Shown here: positions 8,938 to 18,130 of the stretch, in pieces | Layout: each line of letters begins with the position of its first letter | Position numbering within the stretch: the stretch's first letter is position 1 | NCBI RefSeq assembly: GCF_001447385.1 | Contig: NZ_LLWQ01000162.1 | Span: 122 to 64,121 of the forward strand | DNA: 64,000 nucleotides | Direction: 5' to 3' | DNA from: Paracoccus sp. MKU1 | GTDB lineage: Bacteria; Pseudomonadota; Alphaproteobacteria; Rhodobacterales; Rhodobacteraceae | Notes under the pieces: model-generated | The model's input: the letters and a program-made list of their open reading frames with translations, nothing else | The model's database searches: none | What the model was told of the DNA's origin: nothing | Translations under genes and position numbers: made by a program

Positions 8938-9941
8938 CCACCCCCTATGTGATCGGGATCGGCAATGCCGTCATGGACGTGATCGCGCCGACCTCGGATG
9001 CCACGCTGGCGCGGCTGGAGGTGGAAAAGGGCATCATGCAGCTGATCGACCGAGAGCGGTCCGAGTTCCTGATGGCGGCGCAATCGGCCGATGCCGAGGC
9101 GGGCAAGGCGCGGCTGGTGCCGGGCGGCTCGGTCGCCAATACCTTGGCGGGGCTGGGGATGCTGGGGCTGCGCACGGCCTTCATCGGCAAGGTGGCGGGC
9201 GACCCGCTGGGGTTGAGCTATGCCGAGCAGACCGAGGGGCAGGGCACGGTCTTCGTGAATCCGCCGGTGGCGGGGGATGTGGCGCCGACCTCGCGCTCGA
9301 TCATCTTCGTGACGCCGGACGGCGAGCGGTCGATGAACACCTATCTGGGCATCTCGGCCGAGCTGGGTGCCGATGACGTGAATCCCGCCACCTTCAGCGG
9401 CGCCGGCTGGCTGTTTCTGGAGGGTTATCTGTTCGACAAGGATGCTGGCAAGGCGGCTTTCCTGAAGGCGGCCGAGGCTTGTCACAAGGCGGGCGGGCAG
9501 GCGGGGATCGCGCTGTCCGATCCGTTCTGCGTCGATCGGCACCGCGCCGATTTCCGCCGGCTGGTGGCCGGGCCGATGGACTATGTCATCGGCAATATCC
9601 ACGAATGGCAGTCGCTCTATCAGGTCGAGGACCTGGAGGAGGCGCTGCGGCTGGCCAGCGCGGATTGCGGCACGGTGATCTGCACCCGCTCGGGCGAGGA
9701 TGCGATCCTGATCCGCGGGGACGAGCGGGTGACGGCGCCGGTGCATCGCATGGTGCCGGTGGACGCGACCGGGGCGGGCGACCAGTTCGCCGCCGGGCTG
9801 ATCTATGGGCTGGCCATCGGTGCCGATCTGGCGGCGGCGGGGCGCATGGGCTGCATCGCGGCGGCCGAGGTCATCTCGCATGTCGGCGCCCGGCCCGAGA
9901 GCGACCTGCGCGCGGCCTTCCGGGCCGAGGGGCTGATCTGA
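8934..9941 (+). CDS. PfkB-family carbohydrate/adenosine kinase
   Basis: A 335-residue ribokinase-fold kinase. The N-terminal GIGNAVMDVIA and GGSVANTLAGLGMLG (first PfkB signature region) bind the substrate, and DATGAGDQFAAG with catalytic Asp283 (DATGAGD at 277-283) is the second PfkB signature and anion hole. Orthologs in Rhodobacterales are usually labelled adenosine kinase, but the substrate cannot be settled from sequence. Translation is coupled to nth by an ATGA overlap. A repeat-family element lies 24 bp after the stop. Confidence 0.88.
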   Translation: MTTPYVIGIGNAVMDVIAPTSDATLARLEVEKGIMQLIDRERSEFLMAAQSADAEAGKARLVPGGSVANTLAGLGMLGLRTAFIGKVAGDPLGLSYAEQTEGQGTVFVNPPVAGDVAPTSRSIIFVTPDGERSMNTYLGISAELGADDVNPATFSGAGWLFLEGYLFDKDAGKAAFLKAAEACHKAGGQAGIALSDPFCVDRHRADFRRLVAGPMDYVIGNIHEWQSLYQVEDLEEALRLASADCGTVICTRSGEDAILIRGDERVTAPVHRMVPVDATGAGDQFAAGLIYGLAIGADLAAAGRMGCIAAAEVISHVGARPESDLRAAFRAEGLI

Positions 9942-9965
9942 TCGCGCCTTGGGGTGCGGTTCTTT

Positions 9966-9987
9966 GGGTATTTGGACAACGGAGAAG
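9966..9987 (+). repeat. TATTTGG repeat, copy 1 (consensus form)
   Basis: The core TATTTGGACAACGGAGAA is preceded by GG and followed by G. It lies 24 bp downstream of the PfkB kinase stop, in the sense orientation of that gene, and its last bases overlap the fadJ-side hairpin. Confidence 0.85.
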
Positions 9988-10012
9988 GGCAGGGCGGTGG
10001 CGCCTTGCCCTT
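9985..10012 (-). terminator. Hairpin terminator downstream of fadJ
   Basis: On the minus strand AAGGGCAAGGCG pairs with CGCCCTGCCCTT (one mismatch) around CCAC, 9 bp after the fadJ stop. The trailing sequence is CTCC rather than a T-run, so efficiency is uncertain. Confidence 0.5.
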
Positions 10013-10021
10013 CGGTCGTGT

Positions 10022-12205
10022 TCAGGCGGCCTGCTTGCCGGCGCCGAAGCGGCCATAGAAGCTTTCGCCTTTCGCCGCCATGTCCCTGAGCAGCTGCGGG
10101 GCGGCGAAGCGGGGGCCGAATTTTTCCGCCAACCTGCCGGCGATCTCGGCGGCGCGCGGGGCGCCCAGCATGTCGAGCCAGCCGAAGGGGCCGCCCGACC
10201 AGGGCGCGAAGCCCCAGCCGAGGATGGCCCCGACATCGCCTTCGCGGATGTCCTCGAGCACGCCTTCCTCGAGCGCGCGGACGGCTTCCAGCGATTGCGC
10301 GAACATCAGCCGGTGCTGGATCTCGGTCAGCTCGGGCTGGGTGTCGGCTTCGGGCCATTCGGTCGCAAGGCCGGACCAGAAGCCCTGGCGCTTGCCGGCC
10401 TCGTCATAGTCGTAGAAGCCGGCCTTGGTCTTGCGGCCTAGGCGACCCTGGTCGGCGAGCTTGAAGATCACCGCGTCCACCGCGCCGTCGGGATAGGCGT
10501 CGCCCATGGCCGCCTTGGTGGCCTTGGCGATCTTGACGCCAAGGTCGATCGAGGTCTCGTCCACCAGTTGCAGCGGGCCCAGCGGCATGCCCGTCATCTT
10601 GGCGGCGTTCTCGATCAGCGTGGGGCTGACCCCTTCGGCCACCATGCGGATGCCCTCGTTGATATAGGGGATGATGCAGCGGTTGGCGTAGAAGAAGCGC
10701 GCGTCGTTGACCACGATCGGCGTCTTGCGGATCTGGCGCACGAAGTCCAGCGCCTTGGCCACCGCGCGCGGGCCGGTCTCGCGGCCCTTGATGATCTCGA
10801 CCAGCAGCATCTTGTCCACGGGGCTGAAGAAGTGGATGCCGATGAACTGGTCGGGCCGGGCGCTGGCCTTGGCCAGTTCGGTGATCGGCAGGGTCGAGGT
10901 GTTGGTGGCGAAGATCGCGTCCTGCGGGATCACCGCCTCGGCCCGTTTGGTGACCTCGGCCTTGACGGCGGGATCCTCGAACACCGCCTCGACCACCAGG
11001 TCGCAGCCTTGCAGGTCGGCGTAATCGGTGGAGGGCGTGATGCGGGCCAGCACCTCGACCTTCTTCTCCTCGGTGGATTTGCGGCGGCTGATCGCCTTGT
11101 CGAGCAGGCCGGTCGAATAGGACTTGCCGCGCTCGGCCGCCTCTTGCGTCGAATCGATCAGCACCACCTCGATCCCGGCCATGGCCGAGACATAGGCGAT
11201 GCCGGCGCCCATCATGCCGGCGCCGAGGATGCCGACTTTCCTCACGCTTTGATCGGGGGCTTCGGGGCGGTTCGCGCCCTTCTCCAGCGCCTCCTTGTTG
11301 ATGAAGAGGCTGCGGATCATCGCCGTCGAGGAGGGGTTCATCAGCACGTTGGTGAACCAGCGCGCCTCGATCTTCAGCGCCGTGTCGAAAGGCACCATGG
11401 CGCCCTCGTAGACGGCGCTCAGCAGCGCCTTCGCCGCCGGATAGACGCCCAGCGTCTTGCCATGCACCATGGCGCTGGCGCCGACGAAGGTCATGAAGCC
11501 GGCCGGGTGATAGGGCTCGCCGCCCGGCATCTTATAGCCCTTGGCGTCCCAGGGCTTGACCAGATCGGTCTCCGAGGCCTGCAAAACCCAGTCGCGGGCG
11601 GCTTGCAGGGGATCGGCCACCACCGCGTCGATCAGCCCGGCCGCCTTGGCCTTGGCCGGGTCGCTGAGCTTGCCTTCGAGCAGGAAGGGGGCGGCGCCCA
11701 TGGCGCCCAGCTTGCGCACCAGGCGGGTGGTGCCGCCGGCGCCGGGAAAGATGCCGACCATGATCTCGGGCAGGCCGATCTTGGCCTTCGGGTTCTCGGC
11801 GGCAAAGATGCGATGCGTGGCCAGCGGCAGCTCCAGCCCGATCCCCAGCGCGGTGCCGGGCAGGGCGCTCGCGATGGGCTTGCCGCCCTTTTTCGTCTTC
11901 GGGTCCATGCCGGCAAGCTCGATCTTGCGCAGCAGGCGGTGCAGCGTCATCACGCCGTCGAACACCGCCTGCGCGCCGCCGTCCTTCATCGCGGCGATGA
12001 CGTTCAGGTCCATCCCGGCGGCGAAATCCGCCTTGCCTGAGGTGATGACGATGCCCTTCACGGCCTCGTCGGCCAGCGCGTGGTCGATCAGCGCGTTCAA
12101 CTCCGCCGCACCGTCCAGCGACAGCACATTCATCGACTTGCCGGGCACGTCCCAGGTGATGATGGCGACGCCGTCGGCGTCCTTCTGCATGGTGAAATCG
12201 GTCAT
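10022..12205 (-). CDS. fadJ: Bifunctional enoyl-CoA hydratase / 3-hydroxyacyl-CoA dehydrogenase
   Basis: The 727-residue protein carries steps 2 and 3 of beta-oxidation. Residues 1-200 are a crotonase domain with the oxyanion loop and catalytic glutamates in GLELPLATH (Glu125) and [15 protein letters not shown] (Glu147). A Rossmann NAD domain begins with [16 protein letters not shown] (324-339), with the dehydrogenase signature [15 protein letters not shown] and two C-terminal dimerisation domains. It is the last gene of thiolase-fadJ; 11 bp separate it from the thiolase stop. FadJ and FadB differ by context; the soluble, thiolase-adjacent form here is annotated fadJ by family resemblance. 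Confidence 0.95.
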   Translation of the reverse strand: MTDFTMQKDADGVAIITWDVPGKSMNVLSLDGAAELNALIDHALADEAVKGIVITSGKADFAAGMDLNVIAAMKDGGAQAVFDGVMTLHRLLRKIELAGMDPKTKKGGKPIASALPGTALGIGLELPLATHRIFAAENPKAKIGLPEIMVGIFPGAGGTTRLVRKLGAMGAAPFLLEGKLSDPAKAKAAGLIDAVVADPLQAARDWVLQASETDLVKPWDAKGYKMPGGEPYHPAGFMTFVGASAMVHGKTLGVYPAAKALLSAVYEGAMVPFDTALKIEARWFTNVLMNPSSTAMIRSLFINKEALEKGANRPEAPDQSVRKVGILGAGMMGAGIAYVSAMAGIEVVLIDSTQEAAERGKSYSTGLLDKAISRRKSTEEKKVEVLARITPSTDYADLQGCDLVVEAVFEDPAVKAEVTKRAEAVIPQDAIFATNTSTLPITELAKASARPDQFIGIHFFSPVDKMLLVEIIKGRETGPRAVAKALDFVRQIRKTPIVVNDARFFYANRCIIPYINEGIRMVAEGVSPTLIENAAKMTGMPLGPLQLVDETSIDLGVKIAKATKAAMGDAYPDGAVDAVIFKLADQGRLGRKTKAGFYDYDEAGKRQGFWSGLATEWPEADTQPELTEIQHRLMFAQSLEAVRALEEGVLEDIREGDVGAILGWGFAPWSGGPFGWLDMLGAPRAAEIAGRLAEKFGPRFAAPQLLRDMAAKGESFYGRFGAGKQAA

Positions 12206-12216
12206 CTTCCCCTCCC

Positions 12217-13428
12217 TCAGACGCGCTCGATGATGGTGGCCGCGCCCATGCCGGACGCGATGCAGAGCGTGGCGAGGCCCACGGTCTTGTCCTGCCGCTC
12301 CAGCTCGTCGAGCAGCGTGCCGATGATGATGGCGCCGGTCGCGCCCAGCGGGTGACCCAGCGCGATGGCGCCGCCGTTGACGTTGACCACGCCGGGATCG
12401 ACCTGGAAGGCCTGCATGAAGCGCAGCACGACCGAGGCGAAGGCCTCGTTCACCTCGAAGAGGTCGATGTCGGAGATCGCCATGCCGCTGTCCTTCAGGA
12501 TCTTTTCCGTCACCGGCACCGGGCCTGTCAGCATGATGGTCGGATCGGTGCCGATCTTGGCGGTGGCGCGGATGCGGGCGCGGGGTTTCAGCCCGTAGGC
12601 CTTGCCGAATTCCTCGTTGCCGATCAGCACGGCGGCGGCGCCGTCCACGATGCCCGAACTGTTGCCGGCATGGTGGATGTGCTCGATGCGGCCGAGATGC
12701 GGGTATTTCAGCATCGCCACCTTGTCGAAGCCGGGCATGGTCTCGCCCATCTCCTTGAAGCTGGCCTTCAGCTTGGCCAGATCCTCCAGCGTGGTGCCGG
12801 GGCGCATGTATTCGTCGCGGTCGAGGATGGTCAGGCCGTTCTGGTCCCTGACCGGCACGATGGATCTGGCGAAGCGGTCCTCATCCCAGGCGATGGCGGC
12901 GCGGCGCTGGCTCTCGACGGCCAAGCTGTCGGCATCCTCGCGGGAAAAGCCGTATTCGGTGGCGATGATGTCGGCGCTGATGCCCTGCGGCACGAAATAG
13001 GTCTTGAAGGTCAGGCTGGGGTCCACGGCGATGGCGGCGCCGTCGCTGCCCATGGCGACGCGGCCCATCATCTCGACGCCGCCGGCGATATAGGCCTGGC
13101 CGGCGCCGCCCTTGACCTGGTTCGCGGCCAGGTTCACCGCCTCCATGCCGCTGGCGCAGAAGCGGTTGATGGCGAGGCCGGGGATGCTTTCGTCCAGGTC
13201 GGATTCCAGCACCGCCGAGCGGGCGAGGCAGCCGCCCTGTTCCTTGACCTGGGTGACGTTGCCCCAGATCACGTCCTCGACGGCATGGCCCTCGAGCCCG
13301 TTGCGCTCCTTGACGGCGTTCAGCAGCCGGGCGGAAAGCGCGACCGAGGTGACTTCGTGCAGGCTGCCGTCGGGGCGGCCCTTGCCGCGCGGGGTGCGGG
13401 CGGCGTCATAGATATAGGCTTCGGTCAT
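12217..13428 (-). CDS. fadA: Acetyl-CoA C-acyltransferase (thiolase)
   Basis: The 403-residue thiolase cleaves 3-ketoacyl-CoA with CoA, the last step of beta-oxidation. Nucleophile Cys91 is in [11 protein letters not shown], the activating His359 in [15 protein letters not shown], and the second Cys389 in [10 protein letters not shown]. The protein starts [17 protein letters not shown], as in FadA-like thiolases. Its start overlaps the GST-like stop by 4 bp, and fadJ follows 11 bp later, so acyl-CoA degradation is one transcriptional unit. Confidence 0.95.
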   Translation of the reverse strand: MTEAYIYDAARTPRGKGRPDGSLHEVTSVALSARLLNAVKERNGLEGHAVEDVIWGNVTQVKEQGGCLARSAVLESDLDESIPGLAINRFCASGMEAVNLAANQVKGGAGQAYIAGGVEMMGRVAMGSDGAAIAVDPSLTFKTYFVPQGISADIIATEYGFSREDADSLAVESQRRAAIAWDEDRFARSIVPVRDQNGLTILDRDEYMRPGTTLEDLAKLKASFKEMGETMPGFDKVAMLKYPHLGRIEHIHHAGNSSGIVDGAAAVLIGNEEFGKAYGLKPRARIRATAKIGTDPTIMLTGPVPVTEKILKDSGMAISDIDLFEVNEAFASVVLRFMQAFQVDPGVVNVNGGAIALGHPLGATGAIIIGTLLDELERQDKTVGLATLCIASGMGAATIIERV

Positions 13429-14066
13429 GCGTCCTCCTTCGCGGCCCGGTCCGCGGGATTGCCGGGCATCAGGTCATAGGGGTGTTTCCAGCCGGGCAGC
13501 GCCTGAATGCGGCTCAGCCAGGCATCGACATGGGGCCATTCGGCGCGGTCGAAGCCGAAGGGCTCGGGGTAATAGAGATAGCTGCAGCAGGAGAGGTCGG
13601 CGATGCTCGGCCCCTCGCCCGCCAGCCAGTCGCGGCCGGCGAGATGGTCGTCCAGCGTCCTCAGAGCCGGCTTGCAGCGCCCTTGCAACCAGGCGATGAC
13701 CTCGACGGGGCGTTTCTCGGGCGGCAGGAAGTTCATCAGGAAGCGCAGCGTGCCGAATTGCGACGAGCCCTTGTGGTTGTCCCAGAACAGCCAGCGCAGG
13801 ATCTCGTTGCGGTCGCCATCCATGAAGCGCCCGGTCTTTTCGGCCAGATGCAGCAGGATGACGCCGGATTGGGTCAGGGTCAGGCCATCCTCGACGAAGA
13901 CCGGCGCCTCGGCCATCTCGTTCAAGGCACGATAGTCGCCGCCGCGGGTGGCGCCGCCGAAGAAATCCACGAAGACCGGCTGCCAGGGATAGCCGGTCAG
14001 CTGCATCATCAGCGCCACCTTGTAGGAATGGCCGGATTCTCCGAAGCAGTGAAGCTGGGCTGGCAC
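13425..14066 (-). CDS. Glutathione S-transferase family protein
   Basis: A 213-residue soluble protein with an N-terminal thioredoxin-like GST domain (MPAQLHCFGESGHSYKVALMMQLTG, then APVFVEDGLTLTQSGVILLHLAEKTG, in which the Gln-Ser pair binds the glutathione gamma-glutamate) and a C-terminal helical domain ending in WLSRIQALPGWKHPYDLMPG. Placement at the head of thiolase-fadJ, with a 4-bp overlap, is typical in Rhodobacteraceae. Its substrate is unknown; detoxification of fatty-acid oxidation products is inference. Confidence 0.9.
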   Translation of the reverse strand: MPAQLHCFGESGHSYKVALMMQLTGYPWQPVFVDFFGGATRGGDYRALNEMAEAPVFVEDGLTLTQSGVILLHLAEKTGRFMDGDRNEILRWLFWDNHKGSSQFGTLRFLMNFLPPEKRPVEVIAWLQGRCKPALRTLDDHLAGRDWLAGEGPSIADLSCCSYLYYPEPFGFDRAEWPHVDAWLSRIQALPGWKHPYDLMPGNPADRAAKEDA

Positions 14067-14113
14067 GCTGCTATTCCTTTCTTCCGGGTTGGGCCGAGCT
14101 TTCCCGTCGCATT

Positions 14114-14135
14114 GGGTATTTTTACAACGAAGAAG
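14114..14135 (+). repeat. TATTTGG repeat, copy 2 (diverged)
   Basis: GGGTATTTTTACAACGAAGAAG on the plus strand differs from the consensus mainly in TTTTTA for TTTGGA. It lies 48 bp upstream of the GST gene start, and no plus-strand gene ends nearby, so it breaks the usual 3'-end rule. It is the left arm of an inverted pair with the copy at 14288-14309. Confidence 0.65.
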
Positions 14136-14287
14136 AGCCTTAACCTGATCTTAACTTTCCAAGGCTACGGTGGGCATCGCGGTACAGGCTGGGGAGCCGA
14201 TGACCGCCAACGGAGAAGTCGCCCCGGTCATCTGGCAAAAACCTGTCCCGCCTGAACCGCGGGGGTGGCCGGGGCGCAATCCGTGGA

Positions 14288-14309
14288 TTTCTTCGTTGTC
14301 CAAATACCC
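14288..14309 (-). repeat. TATTTGG repeat, copy 3
   Basis: On the minus strand the sequence reads GGGTATTTGGACAACGAAG then AA. It lies 37 bp after the acyl-CoA dehydrogenase stop in the sense orientation. The 279-bp gap between that gene and the GST gene holds this copy, copy 2 and an isolated CAACGGAGAAG at 14208-14218. Confidence 0.8.
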
Positions 14310-14345
14310 ATGCGACCCAGCCGCCAGGCGCTCCCCTTGCCCGTT

Positions 14346-16124
14346 TCAGAACCGATCCGCCGCCAGCGCCATGACCGGCTCGGCGCCCGAGCGGATGCGC
14401 GCCAGATGCGTCGCGGTCATCGGCAATTGCCGCGCCATGTAGTAGCGGCCGGTGGCCAGCTTGGTTTCGTGGAAGGCCGGGTCCTCGCTGCCCAAGGCCA
14501 GCGCCGCCCTGGACGCCGCCGCCATGCGCGTCCACATCAGCCCCAGCGCCGCATGGCCGAACAGATGCATGAAGTCGTAGGAGCCGGCCAGCGCCGCGTT
14601 CGGGTTCTTCATGCCCTGTTCCATGAAGAACATCGCCGCCGATTGCAGATCCTTCGAGGCCGCCTTCAGCGGATCGAGGAAATCGGCCTTCAGCGCCTCG
14701 TCGCCCTCATGCGCCTTGATCTCGGACTTGATCAGCTCGAAGAAGGCCATGATCGGCTTGCCGCCCTCGGCCGCCAGCTTGCGGCCGACGAGGTCCAGCG
14801 CCTGCACGCCGTTCGCGCCCTCGTAGATCATGGCGATGCGGGCGTCGCGGACGAATTGCGACATGCCCTGTTCCTCGATATAGCCATGGCCGCCGAAGAC
14901 CTGCTGGGCCTGCACGGTCGTCTCGAAACCCTTGTCCGTCAAGAAGCCCTTGATCACCGGCGTCAGCAGCGAGACGAGGTCGTGGGCCTGCTTGTCATCG
15001 GCCAGCACCGCGCGGTCGATCAGATGCGCGCCCCAGAAGGCTAGCGCGCGCGCACCTTCCAGGAAGCTTTTCTGGTCCATCAGGTTGCGGCGGATGTCGG
15101 GATGCACGATCAGCGGATCGGCGGGACCCGAGGGGTTCTCGTCGCCGGTTACTGCGCGGCCTTGCAGGCGCTCGCGGGCATAGGCGACTGCGTTCTGGTA
15201 GGCGGCCTCGGCCACGGAATAGCCTTGCAGGCCGACGCCGATCCGGGCCTCGTTCATCATGGTGAACATGGCGCGCATGCCCTTGTGCAGCTCGCCCAGC
15301 AGCCAGCCCTTGGCGCCGTCATAGTTCATCACGCAGGTGGCATTGCCGTGAATGCCCATCTTTTCCTCGAGGTTGCCGACCGAGACCGCGTTGCGCTCGC
15401 CCAGGGAGCCGTCCTCGTTCACCAGGAACTTCGGCACGATGAAGAGCGAGATGCCGCGGGTTCCCTCGCCGCCGCCCGGCGCCTTGGCCAGCACCAGGTG
15501 GATGACGTTCTGCGCCATGTCGTGGTCGCCGGCCGAGATGAAGATCTTCTGCCCGGTGATGCGGTAGCTGCCGTCCTCCTGCGGCTCGGCCCTGGTGCGC
15601 AGCAGGCCCAGGTCGGTGCCGGCATGCGGCTCGGTCAGGTTCATGGTGCCGGTCCATTCGCAGCTGACCATTTTCGGCAGGTAGATGGCCTTCTGCTGGT
15701 CCGTGCCGTGGGCGTGAATGGCGGAATAGGCGCCATGGGTCAGGCCCTGATACATGGTGAAGGCCATGTTCGAGGCCGAGAACATCTCGCCCGCCGCCAG
15801 GCCGATCACATAGGGCATGCCCTGGCCGCCGTATTGCGGGTCGCAGTCGAGCGCGGTCCAGCCGCCCTCGCGCATCTGCTCGAAGGCCTCCAGGAAGCCC
15901 TTGGGGGTATGAACCACGCCGTTTTCCAGCGTGCAGCCCTCGCGGTCGCCGACGGCGTTCAGCGGCGCCAGCACCTCGGAGGCGAGCTTGCCGGCCGCCT
16001 CCAGCACGGCCTGGGTGAAGTCGCGGTCAAGATCGCCATAGCCCGGAAGATCCTGCTTCGAGATGTCGAGCACGTCATGCAGCACGAACTGCATGTCGCG
16101 GATGGGGGCGGAATAGGTGGTCAT
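14346..16124 (-). CDS. Acyl-CoA dehydrogenase (FadE/AcdA-like, with C-terminal extension)
   Basis: A 592-residue FAD enzyme that introduces the trans-2 double bond into acyl-CoAs. It starts [19 protein letters not shown], carries the substrate/FAD segments [20 protein letters not shown] and [17 protein letters not shown], and the catalytic base region [18 protein letters not shown], with a C-terminal helical extension typical of the 590-residue subfamily. The ATG at 16124 follows GGGAGGA and begins the conserved N terminus; longer reading upstream is not family-like. Two MerR regulators precede it on the same strand. Confidence 0.94.
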   Translation of the reverse strand: MTTYSAPIRDMQFVLHDVLDISKQDLPGYGDLDRDFTQAVLEAAGKLASEVLAPLNAVGDREGCTLENGVVHTPKGFLEAFEQMREGGWTALDCDPQYGGQGMPYVIGLAAGEMFSASNMAFTMYQGLTHGAYSAIHAHGTDQQKAIYLPKMVSCEWTGTMNLTEPHAGTDLGLLRTRAEPQEDGSYRITGQKIFISAGDHDMAQNVIHLVLAKAPGGGEGTRGISLFIVPKFLVNEDGSLGERNAVSVGNLEEKMGIHGNATCVMNYDGAKGWLLGELHKGMRAMFTMMNEARIGVGLQGYSVAEAAYQNAVAYARERLQGRAVTGDENPSGPADPLIVHPDIRRNLMDQKSFLEGARALAFWGAHLIDRAVLADDKQAHDLVSLLTPVIKGFLTDKGFETTVQAQQVFGGHGYIEEQGMSQFVRDARIAMIYEGANGVQALDLVGRKLAAEGGKPIMAFFELIKSEIKAHEGDEALKADFLDPLKAASKDLQSAAMFFMEQGMKNPNAALAGSYDFMHLFGHAALGLMWTRMAAASRAALALGSEDPAFHETKLATGRYYMARQLPMTATHLARIRSGAEPVMALAADRF

Positions 16125-16147
16125 CGGTCCTCCCAGGGGATTTGCCG

Positions 16148-16537
16148 TCAGGCGTCGGATTTCAGGTTTCGCAGCGAAACCTCGCCCTCGGCGATCTGCT
16201 GGCGCAGCTCGGCGATGGCCTCGCCCAGTTCGCGGTGCTGCCGTTCCATGTCGGCAAGCCTGTCGCGGGCGGTGGCGAGCGTGGCTTCTGTCTGGGTAAT
16301 GTTGCGTTCGGCCGGATCGTAAAGCTCCAGCAACTGGCGGATCTGTTCCAGCGAAAAGCCGAAACGCTTGCCGCGCAGGATCAGGGTCAGCCGGGCGCGG
16401 TCGGAGCGCCCGTAAAGCCGATGCTGGCCGCGCCGCTGCGGAAACAGCAATTCGCGCGCCTCGTAGAAACGCAGCGTGCGCGGCGTGACGTCGAAGGCGT
16501 CGCACATCTGGCGGATGGTCATCAACGCGTCGCTCAT
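16148..16537 (-). CDS. MerR-family transcriptional regulator (beta-oxidation cluster)
   Basis: A 129-residue regulator: the HTH segment [30 protein letters not shown] with the [27 protein letters not shown] wing, then a coiled-coil dimerisation helix (about 75-125). No cysteine metal ligands are present, so it is likely a ligand-responsive rather than a metal-responsive MerR. The ATG at 16537 follows GGGAGGGG. It is 23 bp upstream of the acyl-CoA dehydrogenase on the same strand and probably controls this cluster in response to an acyl-CoA-type signal, which is inference. Confidence 0.9.
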   Translation of the reverse strand: MSDALMTIRQMCDAFDVTPRTLRFYEARELLFPQRRGQHRLYGRSDRARLTLILRGKRFGFSLEQIRQLLELYDPAERNITQTEATLATARDRLADMERQHRELGEAIAELRQQIAEGEVSLRNLKSDA

Positions 16538-16628
16538 GGCCGATCCCCTCCCGTCTGGCTCATTCACCTGCCGGAATATAGGGCGAGTTGACGTGCGCGT
16601 AAGGGGGAACGTGGCGTCAGCGCCGGGC

Positions 16629-17045
16629 TCAGCCCTTTTTCCCGGCCTCGCCGGAGGTCTCGGCCGCGGCCATGCCGTCGAGGAGCGAAACCGTTTCGTT
16701 GCGCAGCGCCAGCAATTCGGTCATCGAGGCTTCGAGTTCCTCGCGCTGCTGGCGCAGCACCTCGAGCTGGCGGTCGGCCAGTTCGATCCAGACCCGATAC
16801 TGTTCGCGCGTGCCCTTTTCGCCATAGATCAGCAGCCATTGCCGGATGTCCTCGAGCGAGAAGCCGAAGCGGCGGCCGCGCAGGATCAGCTTCATCCGGG
16901 CGATCTCGCGCGGGCCGTAGAAGCGCGAGCGGCCTTCCTTGCGGGGGCTGAGCAGCTCGATATATTCGTAGTAGCGCAGCGTCCGCGGCGTCACGTCGAA
17001 CCGTGCGCACATTTCCTTGAAGCCAATGTATTCGCTATCGGACAT
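16629..17045 (-). CDS. MerR-family transcriptional regulator, paralog of the neighbour
   Basis: A 138-residue MerR protein closely related to the adjacent one: [65 protein letters not shown] in short conserved blocks matching it nearly residue for residue, then a coiled coil. There are no metal-binding cysteines. The gap between the two genes is 91 bp. The tandem arrangement suggests duplication with divergence of ligand or DNA target. It reads away from the thioesterase genes at 17182. Confidence 0.9.
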   Translation of the reverse strand: MSDSEYIGFKEMCARFDVTPRTLRYYEYIELLSPRKEGRSRFYGPREIARMKLILRGRRFGFSLEDIRQWLLIYGEKGTREQYRVWIELADRQLEVLRQQREELEASMTELLALRNETVSLLDGMAAAETSGEAGKKG

Positions 17046-17181
17046 CGGATGAACTCTATGCTGCGGTTGCGGCGCAGCCTAGCGCGGGGGCGGATCAAAC
17101 TCAACCATTGGTCGGGCGGGCTTGCCTGCGGGTCGCGGGCTGCTACCATTCCGCCCGAAAGCCAAGCAGGAGGCCAGGGGC

Positions 17182-17625
17182 ATGAGCGAAGCGTCGCCAG
17201 AGGACGAGCTTGAACAGCGGCGGCGCATCGCGCGCCAGTTCATCGAGGTGATCCCGCATGCCCGGGCGCTTGGCATGCATCTCGACCAGCTGACGGGCGA
17301 GGGGGCCGAGATCTCGCTGCCCTGGCGCGAGGATCTGGTCGGCGATCCGCGCAGCGGGGTGATCCATGGCGGGGTGATCTCGGCGCTGATGGACACTTGC
17401 AGCGGCGCGGCGGTGATGGCGCATCCGACCGGGGCGCGCTCGACCGCGACCATCGACCTGCGCATCGACTACATGCGCGCCGCCACGCCCGGCCAGACCA
17501 TCCGCGCCAAGGCGAGCTGCTATCACATCACCCGCTCGGTCGCCTTCGTCCGCGCCTGGGCGATGGATGACGACGAAGCCCGCCCCGTGGCCTCGGCCAC
17601 CGGCGCCTTTACGGTCGAGCGCTGA
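17182..17625 (+). CDS. Hotdog-fold thioesterase (PaaI family)
   Basis: A 147-residue hotdog protein with the PaaI-type motif GDPRSGVIHGGVISALMDTCSGAA, in which HGG and the following Asp form the thioesterase site, then RSTATIDLRIDYMRAATPGQTI. It should hydrolyse short or aryl acyl-CoAs in the cytoplasm. The ATG at 17182 follows AGGAGG at 8 bases. A second hotdog gene begins 2 bp after its stop, and a MATE transporter follows, so the three genes form an operon. Confidence 0.9.
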   Translation: MSEASPEDELEQRRRIARQFIEVIPHARALGMHLDQLTGEGAEISLPWREDLVGDPRSGVIHGGVISALMDTCSGAAVMAHPTGARSTATIDLRIDYMRAATPGQTIRAKASCYHITRSVAFVRAWAMDDDEARPVASATGAFTVER

Positions 17626-17626
17626 C

Positions 17627-18130
17627 ATGGCCGGACGCAACGAATCCCTGGACGCCATCAAGACGCGGCGCAACAACACGCTGAACGCGCTGGTTTCCAG
17701 CGTGCCCTATATCCGCTGGCTGGGCATCACCTTCGACCGCCGCGGCGACGAGCTGACCGCGGTGCTGCCCTTCGACCAGAAGCTGATCGGCAATCCGATG
17801 CTGCCCGCGATCCATGGCGGGGTGACGGCCGCCTTCCTGGAGGTCACCGCCATCGTCGAGCTGACCTGGACCGCGATCTGGGAGGATATGGAGCAGGGCC
17901 GCATCGCCCCCGACGCCGCGGTGCCGGAAAGCCTGCCGCGTCTGCCCAAGACCATCGACTTCACCGTGGATTACCTGCGGTCCGGCCTGCCGCGCGACGC
18001 CTATGCCCGCGCGCGGGTGGTGCGCTCGGGCCGGCGCTATGCCAGCGTGCATGTCGAGGCCTGGCAGGACCAGCGCCAGAAGCTTTTCGCGCAGGCGACC
18101 GGGCATTTCCTGATGCCGCAGGATGGTTGA
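17627..18130 (+). CDS. Hotdog-fold thioesterase, second copy
   Basis: A 167-residue hotdog protein; the catalytic loop is GNPMLPAIHGGVTAAFLEVTAIVEL, with HGG conserved and Glu in place of the usual Asp, followed by TIDFTVDYLRSGLPRDAYARARVVR. It is related to but clearly diverged from the upstream copy and may have another acyl specificity or form a heteromer with it (inference). The stop overlaps the MATE gene start by 8 bp. Confidence 0.88.
   Translation: MAGRNESLDAIKTRRNNTLNALVSSVPYIRWLGITFDRRGDELTAVLPFDQKLIGNPMLPAIHGGVTAAFLEVTAIVELTWTAIWEDMEQGRIAPDAAVPESLPRLPKTIDFTVDYLRSGLPRDAYARARVVRSGRRYASVHVEAWQDQRQKLFAQATGHFLMPQDG

Noticed and set aside
10568..12040. Long plus-strand frame opposite fadJ
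   Set aside because: Shadow frame rich in Asp/His/Gly, opposite to a fully conserved beta-oxidation enzyme.
14140..14535. 131-residue minus-strand frame between GST and acyl-CoA dehydrogenase
   Set aside because: It overlaps the 3' end of acyl-CoA dehydrogenase in another frame, covers a repeat copy, and has no recognisable domain.
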